NCBI GenBank assembly: GCA_027531145.1
Contig: JAPZRF010000008.1
Coordinates: 62,001 to 126,000 of the forward strand
Length of the DNA: 64,000 nucleotides
Source of the DNA: Brevundimonas sp.
Lineage (GTDB): Bacteria > Pseudomonadota > Alphaproteobacteria > Caulobacterales > Caulobacteraceae
Direction: 5' to 3'
Shown: positions 40,660 to 49,017 of the stretch, piece after piece
Layout: each line of letters opens with the position of its first letter
Position numbering within the stretch: the stretch's first letter is position 1
The notes under the pieces: model-generated
Told to the model about the DNA's origin: nothing
Databases searched by the model: none
What the model saw: the letters and a program-made list of their open reading frames with translations, nothing else
Program-made: the position numbers and the translations under genes

Positions 40660-40699
40660 GCCATTGACGGACGCGAGCGGCCGGGTCAGCGTCGCGGTC

Positions 40700-42043
40700 A
40701 TGCTCCAGAGCTTCCGGATCCCCGGCGCCGCCCTCCTTCTGCTCGCGGCGGCCGCGCCGACGCTGGCCCAGACGCCGCCGGTGCCGCGGCCGGCCGATCT
40801 CGCCATGGCCGCCGGCTACAAGGCCCTTATGGTCTGTGGTGCGGTGTTCAACGCCCGTGAGGCGGGGGCCGAGCGCACGGTCGAAAGTGTCGAGACCCAC
40901 GAACTGGTCGGCATCTATCCGGAGCTCGATCCGCTGGTGCGCGGCATGACGGCCGATGTTGGCGAGGCGGAGGTGCGCGTCGCCTGGGATCCGACCCTGC
41001 CGCCGCGGCTGGCGGTGCATACGCCCGGCCGTGGCTGCGTCATCGCCCCGGTCGGGGCCGAGGCCCTGCCGCCCCGGGCCCCGGTGAGGCGCACCGACTC
41101 GACGCCGTGGCCGACCGCTGCGCCGCGCGGGGATGCTGCGGCTCTGGAGACGACCCTCGCCGGTGCGATGGGAGACGCCTACGGTCCCGGGGTGACTACG
41201 GCGGTGGTGATGGTGCAGGATGGCCGTCTCGTGGCCGAGCGCTATCGCGAGGGCTTCGGCCCGGACACGCCCCAGCGCACCTGGTCCGTGGCCAAGAGCC
41301 TCGCGGGGACACTCGTCGGCTGGGTGGCGCACCGAACCGGGAACGACGTCATGGGCGCGGCCGCCATCCCTGAATGGTCGACCCCCGGCGACCCCCGGGG
41401 AGCGATCACGGTCGACCAGCTGATGCGCATGAGCTCGGGCCTGACCAGCGACACTGCCGGAAGTCGCACCGACGCCCTCTACTTCGGCGGGGTGGCGATC
41501 GCCGAGCAGACGCCAGGCTGGCCGCTGATCGCCCCGCCGGGAGCGCGCTACCGTTACGCCAACAACGACACCCTGCTGGCCATCCATTCGGTCGCTCCAG
41601 CGCTGGCGGCGACGCCGCCCGAAACCTTCCTCGACCGGCTGGGCATGACCGACACCTTCGTCGAGACCGACTGGCGCGGCGGCTACATGCTATCCAGCCA
41701 GGTCTGGTCGACCGCGCGGGACCTGGCGCGCCTTGGACAGCTCTACGTGCAGGATGGCGTCTGGGAGGGCGAGCGGCTGCTGCCGGAAGGCTGGCGGGCC
41801 TATGTGGGGGACCCGTCCGGACCCCAGCCGACCGGGGCGCTCGGCTATGGGGCCACCGTCTGGCTGATGAACCGCTCGGAAGGTGTGCCCGCCGACACCC
41901 TCGCGGCCCAGGGCAATCGCGGCCAGTACATCGTCATCGTGCCGAGTCGGCGACTCGTCCTGGTGCGGCGCGGCGAGGACCCCGCGGGGCGCGGCTTCGA
42001 TATCGTCGCCTTCACCCGGGACGCCCTTGCGGCGCTGGAGTGA
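40700..42043 (+). CDS. Secreted serine hydrolase, class C beta-lactamase-related
   Basis: 447 residues with signal peptide (LLLLAAAAPTLAQ). The catalytic S-x-x-K is SVAK near residue 196 in TWSVAKSLAGTLVG. The Y-x-N motif is YAN in YRYANNDTLLA. The third (KTG-like) box is not obvious. This fits the esterase/peptidase/6-aminohexanoate-dimer hydrolase-like branch of the family rather than a resistance enzyme; the substrate is unknown. ATG 40700 is chosen because it opens the signal peptide. Confidence 0.87.
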   Translation: MLQSFRIPGAALLLLAAAAPTLAQTPPVPRPADLAMAAGYKALMVCGAVFNAREAGAERTVESVETHELVGIYPELDPLVRGMTADVGEAEVRVAWDPTLPPRLAVHTPGRGCVIAPVGAEALPPRAPVRRTDSTPWPTAAPRGDAAALETTLAGAMGDAYGPGVTTAVVMVQDGRLVAERYREGFGPDTPQRTWSVAKSLAGTLVGWVAHRTGNDVMGAAAIPEWSTPGDPRGAITVDQLMRMSSGLTSDTAGSRTDALYFGGVAIAEQTPGWPLIAPPGARYRYANNDTLLAIHSVAPALAATPPETFLDRLGMTDTFVETDWRGGYMLSSQVWSTARDLARLGQLYVQDGVWEGERLLPEGWRAYVGDPSGPQPTGALGYGATVWLMNRSEGVPADTLAAQGNRGQYIVIVPSRRLVLVRRGEDPAGRGFDIVAFTRDALAALE

Positions 42044-42125
42044 GGCGCGCGCGGCCATCAGGCGCTTGAGCGTCGCCGAACAGGCCCTATAAGGCGGCGG
42101 GACAGGACAACTCCGGACTCGACAC

Positions 42126-42380
42126 ATGGCCGACCCGCATCACGCCCCCGCCGACCAAGACGCCTACGAGCACGGCTCGATGGAGATCGAGGAGCAGAAA
42201 GCGACCTGGGCGCTCTTTGGGGGCCTGACCAAGTGGGGGTCGCTGGCGGTGGCTGCGATCCTCCTTCTGCTGACCGTCTGGTTCATGCCCAACGGTGGGT
42301 TCGTGCCCGCTGTCATCGCGACGATTGTGCTCGCCGCCGCCGGCTGGTGGTTCCTGCGCGAGAAGCCCCAGGCTCACTGA
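42126..42380 (+). CDS. aa3-type cytochrome c oxidase subunit IV-like protein
   Basis: 84 residues. A His-rich N-terminus with YEHGSMEIEEQKATWALFGGLTKWGS and then two hydrophobic helices. This is the pattern of the small bacterial cytochrome oxidase subunit IV family (PF07835-type), an accessory of aa3 oxidases in alphaproteobacteria. The other oxidase genes are not in the window. It precedes the pnt operon by 181 bp. Confidence 0.85.
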   Translation: MADPHHAPADQDAYEHGSMEIEEQKATWALFGGLTKWGSLAVAAILLLLTVWFMPNGGFVPAVIATIVLAAAGWWFLREKPQAH

Positions 42381-42462
42381 CATCCTGCGCGGCGGTCACG
42401 CCCCCCCAGGCGTGTCCGGCTGGGATCGGTTACGGCAGCGTTCCCCATGGTTTCGCCGGAAT

Positions 42463-42480
42463 CCCGGTCGATTTTTTTTG
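42463..42480 (+). terminator. Weak hairpin followed by T8
   Basis: In the 181-bp gap 42381-42561 a short CCGG...CCGG hairpin is followed by eight T (42472-42479). It probably ends the cox IV-like transcript. Nothing else recognisable lies in this gap apart from the pntA ribosome-binding site. Confidence 0.4.
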
Positions 42481-42561
42481 CGGGGGTGCACGTCCGTCGC
42501 CGCTTTACGCGCCTTTCGATAACCGCCTAAGCTCACGGGATATCAATGCCGGGAGTCGCCC

Positions 42562-43695
42562 TTGGCCGTCACCATCGCCGTCACCCGCGAACGCCGCGAA
42601 GGTGAGACCCGCTGCGCCGTCACGCCTGAAACGGTGAAGAAGCTCATCGGCCTCGGCGCGACCGTGCGGGTCGAGGTAGGAACGGGCGGCGGCTCCTCCA
42701 TCCCTGACGCTGACTACGCCGCCGTCGGTGCCGCCGTTCTGGCGGACACGCGGGCCGTCCTGACCGGTGCCGACATCCTGCTCAAGGTGCGTGGGCCGAC
42801 GGCGCAGGAGACCAGCGCCCTGAAAAGCGGTGCCGTGGTCGTGGCCCTGCTCGACGCCTGGCGCGACAGGGAGACGGTCAAGGCGCTGGCCGGGGCCGGG
42901 GCGACCGCCTTCGCCATGGAGTTCGTGCCCCGGATCACCCGGGCCCAGGTGATGGACGCCCTGTCGTCCCAGGCCAACCTGGCCGGCTATCGCGCCGTGA
43001 TCGAGGCCGCCGCCGCCTATGGCAAGGGCTTCCCGATGATGATGACCGCCGCCGGCACTGTCGCGGCGGCCAAGGTGTTTGTCATGGGGGCCGGGGTCGC
43101 CGGGCTGCAGGCCATCGCCACCGCCCGCCGCCTCGGGGCCGTGGTCACCGCCACCGACGTGCGGCCCGCCTCCAAGGAGCAGGTCGAGAGCCTCGGGGCC
43201 AAGTTCATCGCCGTCGAGGATGAGGAGTTCAGGGCGGCCGAGACGGCCGGCGGCTACGCCAGGGCCATGTCGGCGGAGTACCAAGTCAAGCAGGCCGAGC
43301 TGACCGCCGCCCACATCGTCAAGCAGGATGTGGTCATCACCACCGCCCTGATCCCCGGCCGTCCGGCGCCCCGGCTGGTCACCGCCGCCCATGTCGCCTC
43401 GATGAAGCCCGGGTCGGTGCTGGTCGACCTCGCCATCGAGAACGGCGGCAACGTGGAGGGGGCGAAGCTGAACGAGGTGGTGACCACCGCCAGCGGCGTG
43501 ACCATCGTCGGCCACGGCAACCTGCCGGGCCGCATCGCCGCCGACGCCTCGGCGCTCTACGCCCGCAACCTGTTCGCCTTCCTCGGCCTCGTGCTCAAGG
43601 ACGGGGCGGTGACGCTCGACCTGGAGGACGAGATCCTCAAGGCCGCTGTCGTCACCCACGGCGGCGAGATCGTGCACGAAGGGGTGAGGGGATGA
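42562..43695 (+). CDS. pntA: NAD(P) transhydrogenase alpha subunit, part 1 (soluble NAD-binding)
   Basis: 377 residues. The NAD(H)-binding domain I of proton-translocating transhydrogenase: TIAVTRERREGETRCAVTP at the N-terminus, MTAAGTVAAAKVFVMGAGVAGLQAIATARRLGAVV near 160-195, and TALIPGRPAPRLVTA near 260. The start is TTG at 42562 with GGGAG 8 bases upstream; the nearest ATG (42546) is out of frame. The stop overlaps (ATGA) a frame that runs through a palindromic element into a DUF559 gene. Confidence 0.95.
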   Translation: MAVTIAVTRERREGETRCAVTPETVKKLIGLGATVRVEVGTGGGSSIPDADYAAVGAAVLADTRAVLTGADILLKVRGPTAQETSALKSGAVVVALLDAWRDRETVKALAGAGATAFAMEFVPRITRAQVMDALSSQANLAGYRAVIEAAAAYGKGFPMMMTAAGTVAAAKVFVMGAGVAGLQAIATARRLGAVVTATDVRPASKEQVESLGAKFIAVEDEEFRAAETAGGYARAMSAEYQVKQAELTAAHIVKQDVVITTALIPGRPAPRLVTAAHVASMKPGSVLVDLAIENGGNVEGAKLNEVVTTASGVTIVGHGNLPGRIAADASALYARNLFAFLGLVLKDGAVTLDLEDEILKAAVVTHGGEIVHEGVRG

Positions 43696-44237
43696 GGCAA
43701 CTGCAGTCTCCCTCCCCCCTCGATGGGGGAAGGGTCGGGGATGGGGGTGCATCCGCCGACCTCGCAGGTTTGCATGCGGGAGGCGAGAGCGGGATCGCCT
43801 CTCTCGCGTCCTCGTCAGACGAGCGAGACTGCACCCCCACCCAACCCTCCCCCATCCAGGGGGAGGGCTTCGCCCGAGAGCGGACACCCCGACGGACGGT
43901 CAGGCGCGCCCGATTGCTACGCAGCACCCCGACATGGACCGAAGCGAGGTTGTGGGAGAGGCTTCGACGTCTGCCAGTGAGATTTCGCAGGCAGCCGGCT
44001 TTCAGTCGGTTCGTGCCCGACTTCGCCTGTCACCGCGCGGCTCTGGTGATCGAGAAAGACGGCGGCGTGCACCAGCGTCCTGATGTCGCTCTCCGCGATC
44101 TGGAACGGGATCAGTTTTTCGAGAGCCAAGGCTACGCCGTCCTAAGGGTTTCGACCGGCGAGGTCGAGGATGATATCGACGGACTCCTGATCCGAATTCG
44201 CGCGCTGACCTCCAGCCGCATGGGCAAGGCCATCTGA
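43692..44237 (+). CDS. DUF559 (Vsr-like) protein inserted in the pnt operon
   Basis: The frame opens at an ATG overlapping the pntA stop (ATGA), runs in frame through the palindromic element, and carries a DUF559 domain from about 43893. The domain shows TVRRARLLRSTPTWTEARLWERLR, VRFRRQPAFSRFVPDFAC and VIEKDGGVHQRPD; the family's putative catalytic Glu, Asp and E-x-D are present. DUF559 belongs to the Vsr/PD-(D/E)XK-like nuclease fold. The stop overlaps pntA2's start (TGATG). The first ~65 residues are low-complexity and repeat-derived, so the true start may be internal. Biochemical activity is not known. Confidence 0.7.
   Translation: MRQLQSPSPLDGGRVGDGGASADLAGLHAGGESGIASLASSSDERDCTPTQPSPIQGEGFARERTPRRTVRRARLLRSTPTWTEARLWERLRRLPVRFRRQPAFSRFVPDFACHRAALVIEKDGGVHQRPDVALRDLERDQFFESQGYAVLRVSTGEVEDDIDGLLIRIRALTSSRMGKAI
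43710..43868. repeat. GC-rich palindromic element, family 1, copy C
   Basis: Same orientation as copy A. Left: CCCTCCCCCCTCGATGGGGG, then AAGGGTCGGGGATGGGGGTGCA. Right: TGCACCCCCACCCAACCC, then TCCCCCATCCAGGGGGAGGGC. The GGGGGTGCA/TGCACCCCC blocks are exact inverted repeats. Sits between pntA part 1 and the DUF559 domain and is open in the same frame. Confidence 0.85.
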
Positions 44238-44572
44238 TGGAACACGTCGACCCCACCATCTTCCGCCTGGCGATCTTCGTGCTCGCCATCTTCGTCGGCT
44301 ACTACGTGGTCTGGAGCGTGACGCCGGCGCTGCACACCCCGCTGATGGCGGTGACCAACGCCATCTCGTCGGTGATCATCGTCGGCGGCCTGATCGCCGC
44401 CGCGGCCGCCACGGGTCAGGCCGAGGGCCCGAACGGCTGGATCGCCAAGGGGGCGGGCGTCGCCGCCGTGGCGCTCGCTTCGGTCAACATCTTTGGCGGC
44501 TTCATGGTCACGCGCCGCATGCTGGCCATGTACAAGAAGAAGGAACGCCCGGCGGGGGCGGCCCACAAGTGA
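44237..44572 (+). CDS. pntA: NAD(P) transhydrogenase alpha subunit, part 2 (membrane)
   Basis: 111 residues with three or four membrane helices. LAIFVLAIFVGYYVVWSVTPALHTPLMAVTNAISSVIIVGG is the hallmark of the PntAB/PntA2 membrane domain. Together with PntB it forms the proton channel. Its ATG overlaps the DUF559 stop (TGATG), so its translation is probably coupled to the inserted gene. Confidence 0.96.
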   Translation: MEHVDPTIFRLAIFVLAIFVGYYVVWSVTPALHTPLMAVTNAISSVIIVGGLIAAAAATGQAEGPNGWIAKGAGVAAVALASVNIFGGFMVTRRMLAMYKKKERPAGAAHK

Positions 44573-44856
44573 CCGCGCCCGATCCTGTCGCCCTCGCCGT
44601 CGGAGCCGCCTGGGTGGCGACCGCGGTCGGCATGGCCCTGTGGGTGTGGAGCTGGTTCGGCGAGAAGTGTCCGATCCAGCGCATCCGCTACCGCGACTGC
44701 GGGGTGGTGCTGGTGATCGGTGCCCTGCTGATCCGCGTGTTCTTCCCGGTGCGTCCTCTCAACGCCTTTGACTGGCTCGTTCTGGCTCTGGGCCCGGTCT
44801 TCATCGGCGCCGCCCTGTGGCGGCTCGGCCGGACCGGAGGGCAGCAGGCGCGATGA
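44569..44856 (+). CDS. Small hypothetical membrane protein in pnt operon
   Basis: 95 residues from GTG 44569 (GTGA overlap with pntA2). Three hydrophobic helices (about 8-28, 44-60, 68-86) separated by a basic Cys-containing loop (FGEKCPIQRIRYRDCG). No known domain. Its place between pntA2 and pntB and overlaps on both sides suggest co-expression with the transhydrogenase; a role there is only inferred. Confidence 0.65.
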   Translation: MTAPDPVALAVGAAWVATAVGMALWVWSWFGEKCPIQRIRYRDCGVVLVIGALLIRVFFPVRPLNAFDWLVLALGPVFIGAALWRLGRTGGQQAR

Positions 44857-45233
44857 TGCGGGCGGGGCTTCTGCTGACAGTGTTTGCGATCGCCGCGGGG
44901 CCGGCTGTGGCCCAGACGGCGGTCGGCGAGGACACGGCGTCCGGCCTGCACTGGCATGTGGCGGCCCCCGCAGGCGCGAGCTGGTCCCTCGACTGTCGCT
45001 TCCGCCCGGTGACCTACGCCGCCAGCGCCTACGAACAGGCGCGCTGGGCCAACCGCACCCGGCTGAGCGGCGCGGGACCGCAGGCCGGCCGTCTGCCGGG
45101 CGACAACGGCCGATGCACCCTGACCAAGACCGGCGGGGCCGGGCCTGTCGGCCTCGCGCTGGTGCGCGGGGACGAAGTCGCGTCGGCCGGTGCGGCCCGG
45201 ACCGGCGAAACGGCCTATGCGGGGCTGCTCTGA
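44853..45233 (+). CDS. Small secreted hypothetical protein in pnt operon
   Basis: 126 residues with a signal peptide (LLLTVFAIAAGPAVAQ). The mature part has two Cys (DCRFRP, GRCTLTK), probably a periplasmic disulfide, and several W/Y/H aromatic residues (LHWHVAAP). Start ATG 44853 overlaps the preceding stop (ATGA). No family recognised. Confidence 0.65.
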   Translation: MMRAGLLLTVFAIAAGPAVAQTAVGEDTASGLHWHVAAPAGASWSLDCRFRPVTYAASAYEQARWANRTRLSGAGPQAGRLPGDNGRCTLTKTGGAGPVGLALVRGDEVASAGAARTGETAYAGLL

Positions 45234-45302
45234 CATGACCGGGCACCCCGCAGCGCTGCATCAGATATCGAGGCACCCGCGCCTCGGGGGGAAGGACCGT
45301 CC

Positions 45303-46718
45303 ATGAACGCCTCGCTCGCCGCCTTGGCCTATCTTGTCGCCGGGGTGCTGTTCATCCTGTCGCTGCGCGGCCTGTCGAGCCCGGAGACCAGCCGTCAGGG
45401 CAACACCATGGGCATGGTCGGCATGGCGCTGGCGGTGCTGGTCACCCTGCTGACGCTTTGGGGCTCGGGCACGCTGGACCTGCTGACCGCCGCCCTGATC
45501 CTCGGCGGGGTTGTCGTTGGCGGCGGGGTCGGGGCCCTGATCGCCGCGCGGGTGCAGATGACCCAGATGCCCCAGCTGGTCGCGGCCTTCCACTCGCTGG
45601 TCGGCATGGCCGCCTGCCTGGTCGCCATCGGCGCGGTCTATGCGCCCGAGGCGTTCGGCATCTCCAACGGCCTCGGCGGCATCAAGGCCCTGTCGGTGAT
45701 CGAGCTCAGCCTCGGCGTGGCCATCGGTGCCATCACCTTCACCGGTTCGGTCATCGCCTTCGCCAAGCTCAACGGCAACATGAGCGGCGCGCCGATCCTG
45801 CTGCCGGCGCGGCACCTGATCAACATCGGGCTGGGGCTGGCGCTCATCTTCCTGATCGGCATCATGATCGGTTCCGGCGGCACAGCCACCTGGGCCTTCT
45901 GGGGCGTGTTCCTGATCGCCCTGGTGCTGGGCGCGACCCTGATCATCCCCATCGGCGGCGCCGACATGCCGGTCGTGGTCTCGATGCTGAACAGCTACTC
46001 CGGCTGGGCCGCGGCGGCGCTGGGCTTCACGCTGGAGAACATCGCCCTGATCATCACCGGGGCGCTGGTCGGCAGCTCCGGGGCCATCCTCAGCTACATC
46101 ATGTGCAAGGGGATGAACCGCAGCTTCATCTCGGTGATCCTGGGCGGCTTCGGCGGCGACACGGCCGCGGCGGCCGGCGGCGCGGTCGAGACCCGGCCGG
46201 TCAAGCAGGGCTCGGCCGAGGACGCCGCCTTCATCATGAAGAACGCCTCCAAGGTCATCATCGTGCCGGGCTACGGCATGGCCGTGGCCCAGGCCCAGCA
46301 CGCCCTGCGCGAGATGGCCGACAAGCTGAAGGAGGAGGGGGTCGAGGTGAAGTACGCCATCCACCCCGTCGCCGGCCGCATGCCCGGCCACATGAACGTG
46401 CTGCTGGCGGAGGCCAATGTCCCCTACGACGAGGTGTTCGAGCTGGAGGACATCAACAGCGAGTTCAGCTCCGCCGACGTGGCCTTCGTCATCGGCGCCA
46501 ACGACGTCACCAACCCGGCGGCCAAGACCGACCCGACCAGCGCCATCTACGGCATGCCGATCCTCGACGTGGAAAAGGCCGGCACCGTCCTGTTCGTCAA
46601 GCGCGGCATGGCGGCGGGCTACGCCGGGGTCGAGAACGAGCTGTTCTTCCGCGACAACACCATGATGCTGTTCGCCGACGCCAAGAAGATGGTCGAGGGG
46701 ATCGTGAAGGGGCTGTGA
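45303..46718 (+). CDS. pntB: NAD(P) transhydrogenase beta subunit
   Basis: 471 residues. The N-terminal half is membrane-embedded (about eight helices). The C-terminal NADP(H)-binding domain III shows IIVPGYGMAVAQAQHALREMADKL near 320, HPVAGRMPGHMNVLLAEANVPYDEVFELE near 358, and FVIGANDVTNPAA near 397. It uses the proton-motive force to reduce NADP+ with NADH. Preceded at 70 bp by the small secreted gene; last gene of the operon. Confidence 0.97.
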   Translation: MNASLAALAYLVAGVLFILSLRGLSSPETSRQGNTMGMVGMALAVLVTLLTLWGSGTLDLLTAALILGGVVVGGGVGALIAARVQMTQMPQLVAAFHSLVGMAACLVAIGAVYAPEAFGISNGLGGIKALSVIELSLGVAIGAITFTGSVIAFAKLNGNMSGAPILLPARHLINIGLGLALIFLIGIMIGSGGTATWAFWGVFLIALVLGATLIIPIGGADMPVVVSMLNSYSGWAAAALGFTLENIALIITGALVGSSGAILSYIMCKGMNRSFISVILGGFGGDTAAAAGGAVETRPVKQGSAEDAAFIMKNASKVIIVPGYGMAVAQAQHALREMADKLKEEGVEVKYAIHPVAGRMPGHMNVLLAEANVPYDEVFELEDINSEFSSADVAFVIGANDVTNPAAKTDPTSAIYGMPILDVEKAGTVLFVKRGMAAGYAGVENELFFRDNTMMLFADAKKMVEGIVKGL

Positions 46719-46719
46719 T

Positions 46720-47143
46720 CTAACCTCTTTCCAGGCGCGGTCTGGCGAAGCGAATGAACTCGTCTATACTTTCGGCTAGTTGTGTGGCTTGATCGTTCAG
46801 CTCTCGCGCTGTCTGTCGGGTGCGATCGCTCACTTCGCACGGTCAGCCCGCCGGCCTCATCCGTGGCGTACTGGAGGGACCAGGGCCGCGTTGGGTCCGC
46901 CGGCCCGGCGCTAGCTTTGACTACGGGAACGCGCACATCGTCGCGATGGGCATAAACCGCCAGGAGCGATCGGGCCGGATTGCCGCTGAGATCCGAAGCC
47001 CGGCGTGGCTCGATCAACGTTAGATCGCCTGCGCCGGACCCATGCAGACAAAAGCCCCGGTCAACCCAAGACTGCAGCCGTTGGATGAAGGCCGCGGTCG
47101 CCGTCCGAGATGGCGGGAAGTCGCCGCGAACAAGGGGTCCCAT
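46720..47143 (-). pseudogene. Unknown protein coupled to the hydrolase gene, broken by a frameshift
   Basis: The ATG at 47143 overlaps the upstream hydrolase stop (TGATG), a strong sign of a real second gene. The first frame reads about 100 codons (MGPLVRGDFPPSRTATAAF, then DRGFCLHGSGAGDLTLIEPR). Past about 46840 it becomes implausible and would run into pntB. The other frame gives a coherent tail (VSDRTRQTARELNDQATQLAE, then FIRFARPRLERG) ending at TAG 46722-46720, two bases from the pntB stop. The span is 424 bases, one too many for a whole number of codons. A one-base insertion near 46831-46845 explains it. The tail looks like a coiled helix; function unknown. Confidence 0.55.
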
Positions 47144-48141
47144 CAAGCCTCCGGGAACGCGTATGCTAGGAAGGCCGCAAAGGTGTTTTCGCGGTGATCG
47201 ACCTCGCCGGCCATGAGATCGTGGTCGCCGCCACGCACGGGGTGTAAGCGAGCGGGACGACCTGCAGCCTGACGAAGCCGCGCGAAATCTTCGAAAGCGG
47301 CAATGTCGGTGCCATCGTCCGAGGTCCCGTAGGCGATGAACACCCGGCCTGGATAGAGTTCGAGGGCGCGCACGTTGCAGGCGGCGCCGAAGGTGGACCA
47401 TCGACGAAAAGTCTGGCCCCAAGCGTAACGGTCAATGGCGTCGGGCGCTGCGGCGATGTCCTCCAGAAGGCGCAGCGTCTCCTCGACACCCGTTCCGGGA
47501 TGTCCGATCCGCTCGCGTTCGTACGCTCGCTCGATCAGAGCGCCGGCGGCGAGGCAGGCCCCGCCGCTCACAACGCCAATCGAACCGGAGAAACCCTCCT
47601 GCGACAGCCGGGCTGCTGCCGTGCCCCCCTCAGAGACGCCAAGCAACGCGACGCCGGCGCGTGGAGACGCGTCCGCCAATGCGCGGTGCAATACGTCAAC
47701 CCAGTCGTCGAGCTCATAGCGGGCGCGAAACTCAGAGCCACAGCCCTCACTCCGCCCAGGCGACGGACCGATCTCGCCATCAAACGCGACACCGGGCTTT
47801 TCCACCACCATCACACGGGCGTGGTCACCGGCGGTCCGGGCCAAAAGGTCCTGCGAGGCCGTCGCAGCACGCCGGCGTTCGCCTACGGCGGCGAATAGGG
47901 GCACGCAGCCGGAGCCTTGGATCAGGAGGACGACCGGCGCGTCCTCCGAGCCGGGCGAGAGGTAGTACCGCTGTCGATTTCCCTTGCCGTCAAGGAACGT
48001 ATGGCCTGTCCACCGCACGCCCGATGCCGAGGCGAATTCAGCGGGCTGCTCCGTACTTTGGGGGGCTGCGCGGACGGGCGTCCAACAGCCTAGCGCCGCC
48101 AAAACAGCCAAGATAATCAACGGCCTCGCATGCGATATCAT
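47143..48141 (-). CDS. Secreted alpha/beta hydrolase-like protein
   Basis: 332 residues. Signal peptide about 1-25 (LIILAVLAALGCWTPVRA; the Cys at 19 could also be a lipobox-like site but the context is weak). The nucleophile elbow GVSEGG near residue 175 matches G-x-S-x-G. GGDHDLM near 306 could supply the catalytic His, and YGTSDDGTD the Asp. Several Cys in the mature part (GSGCV, SEGCGS). It lies in an accessory-looking patch and is coupled to the broken downstream gene. Confidence 0.75.
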   Translation of the reverse strand: MISHARPLIILAVLAALGCWTPVRAAPQSTEQPAEFASASGVRWTGHTFLDGKGNRQRYYLSPGSEDAPVVLLIQGSGCVPLFAAVGERRRAATASQDLLARTAGDHARVMVVEKPGVAFDGEIGPSPGRSEGCGSEFRARYELDDWVDVLHRALADASPRAGVALLGVSEGGTAAARLSQEGFSGSIGVVSGGACLAAGALIERAYERERIGHPGTGVEETLRLLEDIAAAPDAIDRYAWGQTFRRWSTFGAACNVRALELYPGRVFIAYGTSDDGTDIAAFEDFARLRQAAGRPARLHPVRGGDHDLMAGEVDHRENTFAAFLAYAFPEA

Positions 48142-48184
48142 TTAGGCGATCTCGAGAACGGCGTTGGCGGGTTCTGGCGCCGGT

Positions 48185-48739
48185 TCAAGGCGCCGCATAC
48201 TCACGGTCGTGATCCGTCAAAACTGAAGCCCGCTCGTCGCTGCCTCGGACCATATAGCTCCGCAGCGCCAATTCATTGGTGAAGCCTCGAATGCTGTCGA
48301 TAAGAGGGACGAAAAGTGCCTCAAGCTCCTCATCGTCGAATGCAAACTCAGCGCCCCGCCAACTGTGAGAGATTTCCAAAAGGCAATCAATGGTCTTCCA
48401 GTTAAAGGTCGAAAGCAGGTCCTGATCCCTAAGGAACCGCTTGGCTGGCTCAGTTAAGGTTTCGCGAAAGCGCGCAAGAAGCTTCACGTCATGGGTTGTC
48501 GGGGGCAAGGGTTTTTCGGATTCTGCTTGGCGTGTAGGCCCGAGCGAGCCCAACCAGCCCGCCGCTGAGACGATAAGGGCAAGCAAGGGTTCAGGTTCGA
48601 CCTGCCAAGAAGACGAAGGCCACAAGAACCAGACTAGCGCGCCAAATACGGCGATCCCCGCAGCGGCGCGACCCGCTAATGTCTGAAGCCCGGACACGAG
48701 TTTGCCGAGTACGCGTCCGATCCATGAAAGCGCTCTCAC
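48185..48739 (-). CDS. Hypothetical membrane-anchored protein
   Basis: 184 residues from GTG 48739, which overlaps the DUF2442 stop (GTGA). Two hydrophobic segments near the N-terminus (about 25-42 and 52-68), then a soluble helical domain (LARFRETLTEPAKRFLRDQDL ... WKTIDCLLEISHSWRGAEFAFDDEEL). No family recognised. Coupling to the DUF4160-DUF2442 pair suggests the three form one unit. Confidence 0.6.
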   Translation of the reverse strand: MRALSWIGRVLGKLVSGLQTLAGRAAAGIAVFGALVWFLWPSSSWQVEPEPLLALIVSAAGWLGSLGPTRQAESEKPLPPTTHDVKLLARFRETLTEPAKRFLRDQDLLSTFNWKTIDCLLEISHSWRGAEFAFDDEELEALFVPLIDSIRGFTNELALRSYMVRGSDERASVLTDHDREYAAP

Positions 48740-49017
48740 GCCGCCGCGCTCTCGACTTTCAGCACCCCCGCCGCCGCCATGTCATCGTAGAGCGCCACGG
48801 GGCTCAGATCGTAGCCATTTGGCCAGGTCAGAGCCCCGAAATCGAGAAACACCTGCTCGAAAAAGCCCGGCTCCCTGAAGGCCAGAGCGACGGGCCGCTC
48901 ATCGGTCGCCAGCCGGTCAAAGCTCCATTCGCCCACCTGGCCGTCGCTGAACCAAAGCCTCAGCCGGTAGGGACCGACGACCCGAACCCGATCGATCAAG
49001 GGCAGCGTTTCAGACAT
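48736..49017 (-). CDS. DUF2442 domain protein
   Basis: 93 residues from ATG 49017 (MSETLPLIDRV); an alternative ATG lies at 49026. Pattern YRLRLWFSDGQVGEWSFDRL, then FREPGFFEQVFLDFGALTWPNGYDLSP, is typical of DUF2442. Such genes are commonly paired with DUF4160 genes. It overlaps the DUF4160 gene by 8 bp and the 184-residue gene by 4 bp. Confidence 0.85.
   Translation of the reverse strand: MSETLPLIDRVRVVGPYRLRLWFSDGQVGEWSFDRLATDERPVALAFREPGFFEQVFLDFGALTWPNGYDLSPVALYDDMAAAGVLKVESAAA

Noticed and set aside
46619..47422. A 267-codon minus-strand frame covering the end of pntB and the start of the hydrolase region
   Set aside because: Only its middle part (about 46840-47143) looks coding; both ends overlap confirmed genes in other frames.
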